A stretch of DNA of 64,000 bases, from positions 62,001 to 126,000 of the forward strand of contig NZ_JACFTD010000005.1 in NCBI RefSeq assembly GCF_014282005.1, in the 5' to 3' direction. Made by a program: the position numbers and the translations under genes. Below, one piece after another: positions 35,735-44,821 of the stretch. A model generated the notes under the pieces. The model was not told the origin of the DNA, did no database searches, and worked only from the letters and a program-made list of their open reading frames with translations. Each line of letters starts with the position of its first letter. The stretch's first letter is position 1. Source of the DNA: Sporosarcina sp. BP05. Its GTDB lineage: Bacteria; Bacillota; Bacilli; Bacillales_A; Planococcaceae.

Positions 35735-36207
35735 ACCATTTTACCCCCTGTCTTTATTCCCTTAGTAAACAGGTGGACAAGATTAATGATTAAAAACAAT
35801 CCACTAATTGGTATGACAGAATATACTAGGCCCATCGGAAGCCTTAATACAGGAGATAATTGTGCCATCGACTGCCTTGCCAAATCGTAGCCTTGAACAA
35901 TCATAATTATGTAAAAAGCAATACTTGCAATAGTTGTCATCGTAAAGAAGACTTTACGTACAGAAATAGGAAATAGTTCAGTGAAAAAATCAACACCAAT
36001 ATGGGCTTTCAAAGACATCGCATAGGCTGCCCCTAAAAATGTAAGCCAGACCAAACAATAGATCGCCAATTCCTCAGACCAGGCCAATGGCTTATTAATT
36101 ACGAATCGAAATACGACTTGCATAAATACTGAACCAGTTAATACAGCCATAATAAGATTTAAAAAATGTTTCATAAATAAGTTTAAGTAGCCAATGGATT
36201 TGTCCAA
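35731..36207 (-). CDS. TRAP transporter small permease subunit (DctQ type)
   Basis: 158 residues with four membrane helices and the DctQ pattern NKPLAWSEELAIYCLVWLTFLGAAYAM, followed by HIGVDFF. It pairs with DctM in the membrane. The start is TTG at 36205-36207 behind AAGGAGGGATAAT. It is preceded by a hairpin that separates it from the receptor gene and overlaps dctM by ATGA. Confidence 0.92.
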   Translation of the reverse strand: MDKSIGYLNLFMKHFLNLIMAVLTGSVFMQVVFRFVINKPLAWSEELAIYCLVWLTFLGAAYAMSLKAHIGVDFFTELFPISVRKVFFTMTTIASIAFYIIMIVQGYDLARQSMAQLSPVLRLPMGLVYSVIPISGLFLIINLVHLFTKGIKTGGKMV

Positions 36208-36229
36208 ATTATCCCTCCTTAATGTAAAG

Positions 36230-36256
36230 AAGGGAGAACAAAGCTCTCCCTTTTTC
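36230..36256 (-). terminator. Intercistronic hairpin between TRAP receptor and permease genes
   Basis: AAGGGAGA-N11-TCTCCCTT on the minus strand between dctP and dctQ. The following T content is modest, so it probably reduces, rather than stops, transcription into the membrane subunits. Confidence 0.55.
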
Positions 36257-36272
36257 CTTCTATTATTAAATG

Positions 36273-37298
36273 CTACTGTGCATCAATAATTTTATTCAAT
36301 AGCTCCTGGTATTCAATTGTTGCATAGACAGGCTTGACAGCTTCTTGGAAAGGTACCAAATCTACATCCTCAATAATTTCAACGCCATTATCTTTTAGTT
36401 TCTGGATTGATTCTTTTTCCATTTCAACGATTAAATCACGTTGTTTTGCACCTGCTTTTTGACCTTCTTCAAGAACGATTGCTCGTAAGTCTTCTGGTAG
36501 TTTATCATACGACTTTTGACTCATCATAAACATTGCTACGGAATATACGTGACCTGTTAATGTCATATATTTTTGTTTTGATTCGTACAACTTGAATTGG
36601 TCCGCAACAATTGCAGGGTTTTCTTGTGCATCTACAACTCCTTGTTGTAATCCTGTCAATGCTTCCGTCCATGCCATAGGTGTTGGTTGTGCACCTAGTG
36701 CTTTAAATGCTGCAATATGAATTTCATTTTCTTGTGTTCTAATCTTAAGGCCCTTTAAATCTTCTGGATTATTGACTGGATGTTTACCGTTCGTAATGTG
36801 ACGATAACCATTTTCTCCCCATGAAAGTCCGATGATTCCATGTTCCCCCATTTGCCTAAACAACTCATCACCAATCTCACCTTCTAAAATCCCCACTGCC
36901 GTTTCACGATTTTTAAAGATAAACGGAACGTCAAGTACGCTTAATTCTGGGACAAAGTTTGTTACAGGAGCAGTTGAAGATACAACTAAATCCACTGTTC
37001 CCAAAGTCAGCCCTTCCGTCAATTCCCTTTCGGCACCAATTTCCGAGTTCGCAAAAACTTCAATTGTTACACGACCATCCGTACGCTCTTTCACATTTTC
37101 CGCCATTTCAAGGAAAGTGATATTGTAAGGATGGTCCTCTGGTAAAGAGTGTCCCGCTTGAAGCGTGAACTTTTCGTCCGATTTAGAATCTCCTTTAGAG
37201 CTATCACCTTCACTTGTCTTTCCTGAATCCGAACACGCTGCAACGATTACTAACAGCAAAGCCAAAATAAATAGTAACCCAAACTTTTGTTTCTTCAC
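36273..37298 (-). CDS. TRAP transporter substrate-binding lipoprotein (DctP type)
   Basis: A 341-residue DctP-family receptor with a lipobox (VIVAAC) near residue 21. Ligand-site landmarks are LKGLKIRTQENEIH (the conserved Arg that binds the ligand carboxylate) and GVVDAQENPAIVAD. The start is GTG at 37296-37298, with GGGGG 8 nt upstream. An ATG at 37319 overlaps that ribosome binding site. The carboxylate clamp means an organic acid ligand; C4-dicarboxylates are the default guess only. A promoter lies about 200 bp upstream. Confidence 0.93.
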   Translation of the reverse strand: MKKQKFGLLFILALLLVIVAACSDSGKTSEGDSSKGDSKSDEKFTLQAGHSLPEDHPYNITFLEMAENVKERTDGRVTIEVFANSEIGAERELTEGLTLGTVDLVVSSTAPVTNFVPELSVLDVPFIFKNRETAVGILEGEIGDELFRQMGEHGIIGLSWGENGYRHITNGKHPVNNPEDLKGLKIRTQENEIHIAAFKALGAQPTPMAWTEALTGLQQGVVDAQENPAIVADQFKLYESKQKYMTLTGHVYSVAMFMMSQKSYDKLPEDLRAIVLEEGQKAGAKQRDLIVEMEKESIQKLKDNGVEIIEDVDLVPFQEAVKPVYATIEYQELLNKIIDAQ

Positions 37299-37499
37299 TA
37301 CTTTTCCCCCTTTACCCATTTCAACTAAGGTGAATACTCAGTCTATTAAACTCGAGTTTCTTTACCTCGCAGATAGTACGACGTTAAACCTATGTTTTTA
37401 AAATGATCGAAGTGAACCTGACTAGCAAACTCCACTTCTAAAGATTAAGTTGACATAGATAAATTTTCAAATATGAATATTAACGCCTATCCATGTCTA

Positions 37500-37527
37500 A
37501 TTATACGATAATAATTTAATAGTTCAA
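37500..37527 (-). promoter_or_regulatory. Candidate promoter of the TRAP operon
   Basis: On the minus strand TTGAAC (37522-37527), a 16-nt spacer and a perfect TATAAT (37500-37505). This leaves a leader of nearly 200 nt before dctP with no riboswitch I recognise. The remaining intergenic sequence up to 37757 shows no gene or clear terminator. Confidence 0.6.
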
Positions 37528-37757
37528 TGTTTTCTTTCTACACTCATGCCTGTTTCCTTAAAATTCAGCAAACAAAGATAGATTCCGATGGCCCCTCAAT
37601 TGAATTCCATTTTACTCTTGCCCCGCTATATTCCACTGTAACTAGAGTAAAACCCGCCATATAGATAGACGAGTTAGCACTAGTTTTTAGCATTCTAATG
37701 TCTGCTGCATTACTTCCTAAAGTGAGAGGCAGGCAATCTTATATTTGATACCCTCTA

Positions 37758-38513
37758 TTAAATATGATAAGTAAAATCTTCCGGCAAGACCCTTTTTAAA
37801 AACTTCTGTGTTCGTTCTTCTTTTGGATTCACAAAAATTTCATGGGGTGTTCCTTCCTCCACTATGACTCCGCCATCCATAAAAATTACTTTGTTTGCTA
37901 CATCCTTCGCAAAATCCATTTCATGCGTGACAACTAACATGGTTGTTCCTTCCCTTGCAATATTCTTCATAACAGTTAACACTTCTCCTACTAATTCCGG
38001 ATCCAGTGCAGAAGTTGGTTCGTCAAATAAAATAATGTCTGGATTCAAAGCAACGGCTCTTGCAATGCCTACCCTTTGTTGCTGTCCACCTGATAATTCA
38101 CTGGGATAGGCATCGTATTTATCTGTTAAACCCACTTTATCCAACGCTTTTTTCCCTATCTTAACCGCTTCTTCTTTCGGGACTTTTCTCCCGATAACAA
38201 GCCCTTCTGTTACGTTTTCTAAAGCTGTTTTATTATTGAATAGATTATTGCTTTGAAATACAAAAGCGATTTTCTGTCTAATTTGATGAATTTGTTTTTT
38301 TGTCGCGGTTCCCAAATTTACATCTATATCCCCAAAAACAGCACGACCTTGATCAGCTTTTTCTAAAAAATTGATGCATCTGAGTAATGTCGTCTTACCG
38401 GATCCACTTGGCCCCAGTATAACAACAACATCCCCTTTATCTATTGTGACGTCAACACCTTTTAATATTTCAGTTTTACCGAATGACTTATAGACATCTT
38501 TAATTTCTAACAT
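37758..38513 (-). CDS. Polar amino-acid ABC transporter ATP-binding protein (TcyN-like)
   Basis: A 251-residue ATPase of the GlnQ/HisP/TcyN group. Walker [16 protein letters not shown], signature [16 protein letters not shown], Walker [16 protein letters not shown]-loop VVTHEM. It closes an operon of flavoenzyme, receptor, two permeases and ATPase, the same arrangement as part of the B. subtilis ytmJKLMN cystine/S-methylcysteine system. AAGGAGGGACACACAGC precedes the start. Cystine or another sulfur amino acid is the likely cargo by context. Confidence 0.92.
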   Translation of the reverse strand: MLEIKDVYKSFGKTEILKGVDVTIDKGDVVVILGPSGSGKTTLLRCINFLEKADQGRAVFGDIDVNLGTATKKQIHQIRQKIAFVFQSNNLFNNKTALENVTEGLVIGRKVPKEEAVKIGKKALDKVGLTDKYDAYPSELSGGQQQRVGIARAVALNPDIILFDEPTSALDPELVGEVLTVMKNIAREGTTMLVVTHEMDFAKDVANKVIFMDGGVIVEEGTPHEIFVNPKEERTQKFLKRVLPEDFTYHI

Positions 38514-38537
38514 GCTGTGTGTCCCTCCTTTTCATGC

Positions 38538-39251
38538 TTAAACAACTGACGGTTTATATTTACTCAAACGTTTTTCGTACAGTTTAAATGCATATTCGAC
38601 TGCACTGCATAACAGTAAATAGACAAGAAAGATATCGATATAGGCCTCAACGTAATTATAGCCCACGTTCGCCGCCACTTTTGCTTTTAGCGTAATTTCC
38701 TGTAATGACATGGCATACCCGAGAGATGTTGCTTTGATCAGGTTGACTGTCGCTGTACAAATATTTGGCATTGCAACGACCAAAGCCTGTGGAATTATAA
38801 TTCTTCTATATGCTTGCACATCAGTTAGCCCCACTGACTGGGCAGCTTCCAATTGCCCCCTGTTCACTGTGCTTAGTGCAGAACGAAAAACTTCAATCAG
38901 AACTGCTGTTGTGTTAAATGAAAAAACAATGAATGCGTACCAAATTGGATTCACATCATACACATTCATTCCTATATTAAACTTAGTAAATAGCGAACTT
39001 AGTAATAAGGGGACACTGCTGTAGACGATGAAAATCTGAATGATAATTGGGGTCCCTCTGACAAAAGAAACATATACTTGTGCAAAACGGTGTAACACTG
39101 GAATTCGATTGATTCTTGTTAATGCCAGCAAAAAACCTAACGGCAACGCAAAGAGTAAAGCTACAACTGTAATGAATAGCGTTATAGGTACTCCTGATAA
39201 CGCGATAAAAAATGTATCTACTAAAAACTTGTAATTTAATCCTTCAGACAT
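38538..39251 (-). CDS. Amino-acid ABC transporter permease (TcyM-like)
   Basis: A 237-residue HisM/GlnP-type permease with five predicted helices. The family stretch FVRGTPIIIQIFIVYSSVPL is at about residues 63-82, and the cytoplasmic EAA-type loop is GQLEAAQSVGLTDVQAYRRI. It forms a heterodimer with the adjacent permease, to which it is clearly related. It begins 12 nt after that gene and ends 24 nt before the ATPase. Confidence 0.92.
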   Translation of the reverse strand: MSEGLNYKFLVDTFFIALSGVPITLFITVVALLFALPLGFLLALTRINRIPVLHRFAQVYVSFVRGTPIIIQIFIVYSSVPLLLSSLFTKFNIGMNVYDVNPIWYAFIVFSFNTTAVLIEVFRSALSTVNRGQLEAAQSVGLTDVQAYRRIIIPQALVVAMPNICTATVNLIKATSLGYAMSLQEITLKAKVAANVGYNYVEAYIDIFLVYLLLCSAVEYAFKLYEKRLSKYKPSVV

Positions 39252-39263
39252 CTTCTCACCTCT

Positions 39264-39971
39264 TTACGCAGTTTTTAATCCTTGTTTCCCTTTACTAAAT
39301 ACTTGCTCTAATTTCAAGAAAAACTGTTCAATTGCTATTGAAAGTATCCAGTATATAATCGCTAATGCAAGAAATATTTCCAAAGCATGTGCATTGTAGT
39401 TACCAGCAATAATTAGATTTGCTTTTCCAACAACATCTATTAAGCCGATTGTATAGGCTAACGATCCTTCTTGTAGTACAGCCAGCAGGCTGTTCCCGAA
39501 GTTCGGCAATGCGACTACAAAAGCTTGCGGAAATACAATCCTTCTATAAGCTTGTGAATTGCTTAGCCCAACACTAACTGCGGCCTCAAATTGTCCATTG
39601 TCAATTGATTGAAAAGCTGAACGCATGACCTCGGACATAGCTGCCGCAAATTGAAGGGTAAAAGTGATTATGACAAATACGGCTGTGTCTATATTGTTTA
39701 AATTCAGACCGAAACGATCACCGATTGCAGGAAGTCCATAATAGACTAAAAATAGGAGTACGATAGAAGGTGTACACCTTATTATTGTTGTATAACCAGT
39801 CGCTAGTTTTCTTGCAAACTTACTTTTCCCTGTTTTCGCCACCGTTAGGATAAAACCCAAGAGCGTGCCGAATAGTACGGAAAGACCTGCAACCATAAAT
39901 GTCATTTTTAAAAAAGGAATTAGTAGTGGGATGGACTCCCATATATATGATGCGTCAAAATATTTTTCCAT
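39264..39971 (-). CDS. Amino-acid ABC transporter permease (TcyL-like)
   Basis: A 235-residue HisM/GlnP-type permease. It has IIRCTPSIVLLFLVYYGLP where most relatives have RGTP, and the EAA loop GQFEAAVSVGLSNSQAYRRI. It is the partner of the downstream permease in a two-gene pore. A hairpin (40020-40050) separates it from the receptor gene, which probably lets the receptor be made in excess. Confidence 0.92.
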   Translation of the reverse strand: MEKYFDASYIWESIPLLIPFLKMTFMVAGLSVLFGTLLGFILTVAKTGKSKFARKLATGYTTIIRCTPSIVLLFLVYYGLPAIGDRFGLNLNNIDTAVFVIITFTLQFAAAMSEVMRSAFQSIDNGQFEAAVSVGLSNSQAYRRIVFPQAFVVALPNFGNSLLAVLQEGSLAYTIGLIDVVGKANLIIAGNYNAHALEIFLALAIIYWILSIAIEQFFLKLEQVFSKGKQGLKTA

Positions 39972-40019
39972 GTACTCACCCCACTTTCATATTCCATTTG
40001 AAACGATTTGATTGATAAA

Positions 40020-40050
40020 GGCTGTTGAGCATATCGCACACCCAACAGCC
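40020..40050 (-). terminator. Intercistronic hairpin between receptor and permease genes
   Basis: GGCTGTTG-N15-CAACAGCC on the minus strand, directly after the receptor stop, without a strong T-run. Probably a partial terminator or 3'-end stabiliser. Confidence 0.55.
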
Positions 40051-40065
40051 TCGATATCCTAAGCG

Positions 40066-40923
40066 TTATCTTTCTACAGCATCCAACACCTCAAACAAAT
40101 CTCTGCCGTAAAACTGTGAGCTCAATTCACTTGTCTTCTTTTCTTCTTTCAATTTTTTAACTACTTGATCATAGGCATTCGCAAATTCCTGTTCTTTTTT
40201 ATTGAACAAAGGCCATGTTTTTATGACCGCGAATTCATTGTAAACAACCTCGTCTACCAGATTATGATAAGGACCATCTTCAGCCGTCACTTGCTTTTCA
40301 AATGGCCCTTCTATGATAACGCCTCCATCTACGCGTCCTTCATTCACCCACTGGACGACGTCTACTGTGAAAGCATCTCCAGCTTTCAACTGCACTTTAT
40401 TATCCGGATTTTCTTTATTGTATTCATCAATTACAGTATATTGAGCGTTATTAGCTGCAATTGGTGCTAACGAAAAGCCAGCAGAAGCGAAGTCTGACAG
40501 GGACTTGATATGTTCATTTTCTTTTTTAAGTACAAGACCCGCACTGCTTAAGCCGATAAATTCTTTCGGGAAGATAAATTTTTCTGTTCTTTCCTGTGTC
40601 CAAAATGCATTTTTAACCCCTACCTGGTATTTCCCTTGTTCGACACCTACCAATAGGTCATCGCTTGTCGTTCCGACGTACACGAATTCGTATTGTGGAA
40701 GTAATTCATCAACCAATTTCATCACTTCAACATCATATCCAGTTGCATTTCCTTTCTCATCCAACCAGGACATTGGTTTTGAAGCCTGATCATAGGCGAC
40801 TTTTACTTTTCGTATGTCTGACTTATTCTCATCAGCCGCTTTACTTGAGTTACATCCTGCTAAAATAGTAGTTAATGCTAAACCAATCGCCGCAAGTTGA
40901 AATATGCTTCTTCTTCTCATCAT
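40066..40923 (-). CDS. Amino-acid ABC transporter substrate-binding lipoprotein (TcyJ/K-like)
   Basis: A 285-residue family 3 solute-binding protein with lipobox TILAGC. Landmarks include ATGYDVEVMKLVDELLPQYE, VGVEQGKYQVGVKNAFWTQER and GRVDGGVIIEGPFEKQV. The standard D-x-G-binding region is altered (NAFWTQER rather than the usual N-x-x-I-T-x-ER), suggesting a non-standard ligand. AAAGGGGATTTC precedes the ATG. It is 33 nt downstream of the flavoenzyme gene. Cystine or another sulfur amino acid is likely by operon analogy only. Confidence 0.88.
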   Translation of the reverse strand: MMRRRSIFQLAAIGLALTTILAGCNSSKAADENKSDIRKVKVAYDQASKPMSWLDEKGNATGYDVEVMKLVDELLPQYEFVYVGTTSDDLLVGVEQGKYQVGVKNAFWTQERTEKFIFPKEFIGLSSAGLVLKKENEHIKSLSDFASAGFSLAPIAANNAQYTVIDEYNKENPDNKVQLKAGDAFTVDVVQWVNEGRVDGGVIIEGPFEKQVTAEDGPYHNLVDEVVYNEFAVIKTWPLFNKKEQEFANAYDQVVKKLKEEKKTSELSSQFYGRDLFEVLDAVER

Positions 40924-40956
40924 GAAATCCCCTTTGATCGCCTCAATCCATGTATT

Positions 40957-42132
40957 TTAACTATGGATAGCGTTTTTAGTTTTAATTCCATCAATTGCAG
41001 TTAATGCCAATTTTTTAATTGTCATATCGTCCATAGGGGGATTGTGTAAACCTGCCCTGACATCCCGATAATAGCGCTGTAATGGATTCGTGCGTTGAAG
41101 ACTTTTTGCACCTACGATTCTCATCGCTTTATCGACAATCGTAATGGCTGAATTCGTAATGGTATGCTTGACAACTGCAACCTCATTTGTCAGATAGCCC
41201 CTTCGTGATTCATCATCATAAGCCTCCGCCACACTGTAAATCAGATGCCTCGCCTGGATTAATTCCAAATCAATTTCTCCTAGCAATTGTTGAACATTCG
41301 GCAATTGACTAATCGGCCCATTCAGACTGTTAGGAGAATAAGTAGTTGCAAAATGAACAGCATAATCACGCGCAGCTTGTGCAATTCCGAGATAACATGC
41401 AGGAATATGAAGAAGCCAGCCACTAAACGGTGCACCACTTGGTTTGTCAGGTAGTTCAACAAGTTTTGACTCTTCGACTTTTACTTGATTGAGAACTAGA
41501 TCATGGCTTCCAGTTCCCCTCATTGAAATGACGTCCCATGTCTGATCAATCGTCAGACCTTCTAAATCTTTGTGCAGCAGGAAGAATCCTACTTGTTGTT
41601 GTTCTTCGATCCAGGCAGATGTTAGAAAATAAGTTAATACTGGAGAAGCCGTTGTAAAGGTTTTGCGCCCCGACAATACCCATGAACCATCTTGTTTCTC
41701 CGCATTTGTTCCTGGGCGCCCTCCCCTAGTTGGGCTACCTGTTTGTGCTTCACTCACAGATCGATTCACTAAGGCGCCGTTCAGAACTTCTTTGGCAAAG
41801 AAATCGAGATTTTGATCATTCCATAACCTTTTGTCAAAAAGTTCTCCGACAACCCCAAGATTCCATCCGATAGAAAGAGCTGTATTGCCGTCAAAACTAG
41901 CTAGTGTTTCTTGAAGGAGTACCATATCGTAGACTTTTAGCCCTTCTCCTCCGTACTCATGTGGGAGTGTACTGCTCGTATAACCCATTTCAATTAAATC
42001 TTGAATATTTTCTGCCGGAAAAATTGCCTCTTCATCAGTTTGAGCAGATGTATTTTTAAATTTTGTTTCTACCTCATTTACCTTTTCAAGCCATTTCTTT
42101 TGACGTTCCGTTTTTACAAATAGGTTAATCAC
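40957..42132 (-). CDS. Acyl-CoA dehydrogenase-fold flavoenzyme (SfnB/sulfur acquisition-like)
   Basis: A 391-residue acyl-CoA dehydrogenase-fold protein: N-terminal helical domain (LPHEYGGEGLKVYDMVLLQE), middle beta domain (RSVSEAQTGSPTRGG, then GSWVLSGRKTFTTASPV) and C-terminal four-helix domain ending AGLHNPPMDD. The usual catalytic glutamate region is not obvious. The NPPMDD ending and placement before a sulfur amino-acid type transporter resemble SfnB and related flavin-dependent desulfurising or monooxygenase-like enzymes. GTG start at 42132 behind GGAGGGGAACTT. First gene of its operon. Confidence 0.75.
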   Translation of the reverse strand: MINLFVKTERQKKWLEKVNEVETKFKNTSAQTDEEAIFPAENIQDLIEMGYTSSTLPHEYGGEGLKVYDMVLLQETLASFDGNTALSIGWNLGVVGELFDKRLWNDQNLDFFAKEVLNGALVNRSVSEAQTGSPTRGGRPGTNAEKQDGSWVLSGRKTFTTASPVLTYFLTSAWIEEQQQVGFFLLHKDLEGLTIDQTWDVISMRGTGSHDLVLNQVKVEESKLVELPDKPSGAPFSGWLLHIPACYLGIAQAARDYAVHFATTYSPNSLNGPISQLPNVQQLLGEIDLELIQARHLIYSVAEAYDDESRRGYLTNEVAVVKHTITNSAITIVDKAMRIVGAKSLQRTNPLQRYYRDVRAGLHNPPMDDMTIKKLALTAIDGIKTKNAIHS

Positions 42133-42206
42133 AAGTTCCCCTCCAACTATACTTTTACTAGAATTTTAGCTGTTTTTCATTAATAGATTATCTTATGCTA
42201 ACAACT

Positions 42207-42261
42207 CCGATAGGTTTCATCGGGATTCAATTAATAATAAGCCATATTAATTAAATGTCAA
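42207..42261 (-). promoter_or_regulatory. Promoter and inverted repeat of the flavoenzyme-ABC operon
   Basis: On the minus strand TTGACA (42256-42261), a 16-nt spacer and TATTAT (42234-42239). About 10 nt after the expected start lies CCCGATGAAACCTATCGG (core 42207-42224), an inverted CCGAT/ATCGG. It resembles the core of an S-box but no other S-box part is present. It is a candidate operator. Confidence 0.6.
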
Positions 42262-42290
42262 GATACCCTTCATATAAATAACAGAAAAAT

Positions 42291-42324
42291 CCGTAAGAAC
42301 GTTTAGTGGAACACGTTCTTACGG
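42291..42324 (-). terminator. Terminator of the GGDEF gene
   Basis: A 12-bp perfect stem CCGTAAGAACGT with a 10-nt loop, followed on the minus strand by ATTTTTC. Confidence 0.9.
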
Positions 42325-42342
42325 TTATAAATTACTCCATAT

Positions 42343-43008
42343 TTAAGACATCGAAGTTCTTGATCTAAATTTTTTCTCCCTATACATCGCTCCATCAGCT
42401 ATTTGTATTAACTCTTGAAAGTTTTGCCCGTCATCAGGATAAATTGCAAAACCAACGGAAGCTCCTACGGAAGGGAATTCGTCAAATCTTTCATTCGCTA
42501 ATACCTTTTGAAGACCCTGTATATAAACTCGTTCGAAATTATTTTTACAATCAGGTACTAGAATCAAAAACTCATCCCCACCCCATCGTGCTACGATATC
42601 ATTTTTCTTAACGAATTTTTTTATGATCACAGCAAGATGGATTAACAATTTGTCACCTTTATGATGTCCATATGTATCATTGATTTCTTTAAATCTGTTA
42701 AGGTCCATCATGATGACACCTAACTTGAGATTTTCTCTTCTATACATTTGTGTGATTTTTTGAAACGACTGTTCTACCGTTCGTCGATTGTAGGTATCTG
42801 TCAAATAGTCTTTTTCAGAATAATATTTTACGTTATCAAATTGTTTTCCGCACCAATAAGCAATCGCTAAAAAAATTGTTGTTAAAATAAAAAAGTTTGC
42901 CCTAAATGGAAGCTCCAAATACTGATGATAGTAAAAATACCGTAGAAGGTTAAACAATCCGACTATACCAATCGCAACAATCCTGCCATTATACTCCATG
43001 AAATTCAC
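42343..43008 (-). CDS. Membrane-anchored diguanylate cyclase
   Basis: 221 residues. Two N-terminal membrane helices (about 9-25 and 35-53) have almost nothing outside, then comes a GGDEF domain from DYLTDTYNRRT. The active loop is intact (RWGGDEFL). The I-site position reads KKND instead of RxxD, so product inhibition may be weaker. The start could be GTG (43008, with AGGGAAATGA upstream) or ATG (42999). Second cyclic di-GMP synthase in the window; an EAL relic lies 5 kb away. Monocistronic. Confidence 0.9.
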   Translation of the reverse strand: MNFMEYNGRIVAIGIVGLFNLLRYFYYHQYLELPFRANFFILTTIFLAIAYWCGKQFDNVKYYSEKDYLTDTYNRRTVEQSFQKITQMYRRENLKLGVIMMDLNRFKEINDTYGHHKGDKLLIHLAVIIKKFVKKNDIVARWGGDEFLILVPDCKNNFERVYIQGLQKVLANERFDEFPSVGASVGFAIYPDDGQNFQELIQIADGAMYREKKFRSRTSMS

Positions 43009-43057
43009 TCATTTCCCTATTCTTATGGGCATAATACACTACCATAGGTTTATTCGT

Positions 43058-43094
43058 AAAAAAACGATTGCAAACTAACTGCAATCGTTTTTTA
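43058..43094 (-). terminator. Terminator of the HEAT-like protein gene
   Basis: AAAAACGATTGCA ... TGCAATCGTTTTT with a 7-nt loop and T-run on the minus strand. Confidence 0.88.
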
Positions 43095-43128
43095 TCCTAT
43101 TTAAATAACACAAGAACTTTGTAGCGTT

Positions 43129-43569
43129 TTACTTTTTATTTGCCGTTTCCCATACGTTTTCAAGCCATGCTTCAAACTCATCGCCTTTGTCACCTTCATA
43201 CGTGTCGTACAAATCAAGTCTCATGTTCTTCAACTTTTCTTTATATTCTTCGAACGTGTGGTCTCTCGGCAAGCTTTTCTTAATTCTGAGGAAAACTTTG
43301 TTGGCATCTTTAATCAATTCAAATCGATTTCTTGGTGGTAATTCTACATCCTCACCAAATTTCACAAGATTGCGGTGAGCGGCTTCTACTACTTTATATA
43401 CGGCATCGTTGTTCATTCTGTGTAAAAGTATATCGATAGTCCGTTTATGTTTCCATTGTCCTAATTCATCAATCGTATCTAAACGTAGTCTCCAATTCGA
43501 TGCCCGGTTAACTGCCTTCCGTAATTCATCGTAATTTGGCGGCATTTCATTTTTAATTTCATTAGTCAA
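43129..43569 (-). CDS. Hypothetical protein with HEAT-like repeat
   Basis: A 146-residue soluble, charged, all-helical protein. One HEAT-like pair is visible: ASNWRLRLDTIDELGQWKHK and RTIDILLHRMNNDAVYKVVEAAHRNL, followed by a Lys-rich helical tail and an acidic end. HEAT repeats usually bind other proteins. The start is taken as TTG at 43567-43569, nine nt after AAGGAGA; a TTG at 43578 would lie against the ribosome binding site. Single gene with its own terminator. No function can be assigned. Confidence 0.7.
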   Translation of the reverse strand: MTNEIKNEMPPNYDELRKAVNRASNWRLRLDTIDELGQWKHKRTIDILLHRMNNDAVYKVVEAAHRNLVKFGEDVELPPRNRFELIKDANKVFLRIKKSLPRDHTFEEYKEKLKNMRLDLYDTYEGDKGDEFEAWLENVWETANKK

Positions 43570-43785
43570 GTGATCCAATCTCCTTCTATTTCAATATCCT
43601 GTTTAGTTAAGGGTAACTCTACATGTTACATACAATACCCTTCAATATGTATTGTACCATTATCTGCTGAACTACATACCTTTTTTCATATAATCCGCCA
43701 CTTTTTTAAATATAATCATCTGTTCATATTCCGTTCACCTTGCCAGATTATAGTTAAGTTATTAAGAAATACGGGAGGCGCAAAG

Positions 43786-44820
43786 ATGAATATTGCATGG
43801 AAAGAAATTAAGAAGAATAAAGCGAAGTTTATCATTTTAGGATCAATCATTTTTCTCGTCAGCTTTTTAACATTTATCATCTCTGGGTTAGCGAACGGTT
43901 TATCTCAAGATAATGCAGCATTAATTAAAGATTTACCAGATGGTCAATTTTACATGAATGTAGATGCAAACGAAACGTACAATCTTTCAAGAATAGATGA
44001 AAGTGTACAAACCACTGTATTAAATGAACAAAAGGACGCAGCTGCACTTTCCATTCAGATGGGGTTTGTAAACGATATGGAAGACAAGCAGCATAGTATC
44101 GCTTTCGTTACTTCAACAGATTCAAAGTCGTTTGAGTCTGTCGGTAAAGGAGAAGTAATTTTAGATCGTTCATTGGAAGAAGAAGGGATTAAGGTTGGTG
44201 ATATATTAACAAATAATCAATTCAGTGGCGAATTTAAAGTGAAAGGTTTTGTCGATCAAAAGAAATACAGCCATGCGCCTGTCGCATTTATTAACATGGA
44301 AAACTATAAAGAAATTTACCGTGTCAATGAAATGCAATTGATTTTTGTACCAGGTACAGAAAAAGCACAAGTAGTAACGAGTTTACAATCGTTTTCAAAT
44401 AAAGAATTCCTCAATACGATACCAAGTTACAGTGCTGAACAGATGTCACTCAATATGATCATTTGGTTTTTGGTTGCCATTAGCGGAATGTTGTTCGCAA
44501 TATTCTTCTATATGATGAACGTTCAAAAGATTGGATTATATGGGATCTTAAAAGCACTAGGAGTTAAAACAAGTAGATTGTTCGGCATGATGTGGTACCA
44601 GATGATTTTCATCACTGTGATTGCGCTTGGACTATCAGTAGCTTTGAGCCATGGCTTTGCATTGATTGCACCTAAAGGAATGCCATTTAGTTTAACACTT
44701 GATACAACTGTTCAATTATCGATCGTATTCCTAATTATTGGATTTATAGGAGCGACACTGTCCGGACTGCAAATTAAAAAAGTTGAACCATTGCAAGCTA
44801 TCCAACAAGGAGAGGTTTAA
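43786..44820 (+). CDS. FtsX-type ABC transporter permease (HrtB/MacB-like)
   Basis: A 344-residue permease with four membrane helices in the MacB/FtsX layout: one at about 16-36, a 190-residue extracellular domain, then three at about 225-250, 270-300 and 310-330, ending KKVEPLQAIQQGEV, the standard end of this family. Size and single-pass N-terminus are closest to HrtB-type heme or peptide exporters and YvrN-like proteins. The ATG at 43786 follows GGGAGGCG. An upstream extension to 43570 is not coding. The ATPase gene starts one base after its stop. Confidence 0.88.
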   Translation: MNIAWKEIKKNKAKFIILGSIIFLVSFLTFIISGLANGLSQDNAALIKDLPDGQFYMNVDANETYNLSRIDESVQTTVLNEQKDAAALSIQMGFVNDMEDKQHSIAFVTSTDSKSFESVGKGEVILDRSLEEEGIKVGDILTNNQFSGEFKVKGFVDQKKYSHAPVAFINMENYKEIYRVNEMQLIFVPGTEKAQVVTSLQSFSNKEFLNTIPSYSAEQMSLNMIIWFLVAISGMLFAIFFYMMNVQKIGLYGILKALGVKTSRLFGMMWYQMIFITVIALGLSVALSHGFALIAPKGMPFSLTLDTTVQLSIVFLIIGFIGATLSGLQIKKVEPLQAIQQGEV

Positions 44821-44821
44821 T

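Noticed and set aside
42207..42224. Second SAM riboswitch before the flavoenzyme-ABC operon
   Set aside because: Only the GATGAAACC core and a short stem are present; the P1 ends, the GAGGGA kink-turn region and a terminator are missing, and the promoter sits too close.
43570..43785. N-terminal extension of the FtsX-type permease
   Set aside because: The first 72 codons are not protein-like and overlap a divergent promoter region; the ATG at 43786 has a strong ribosome binding site.
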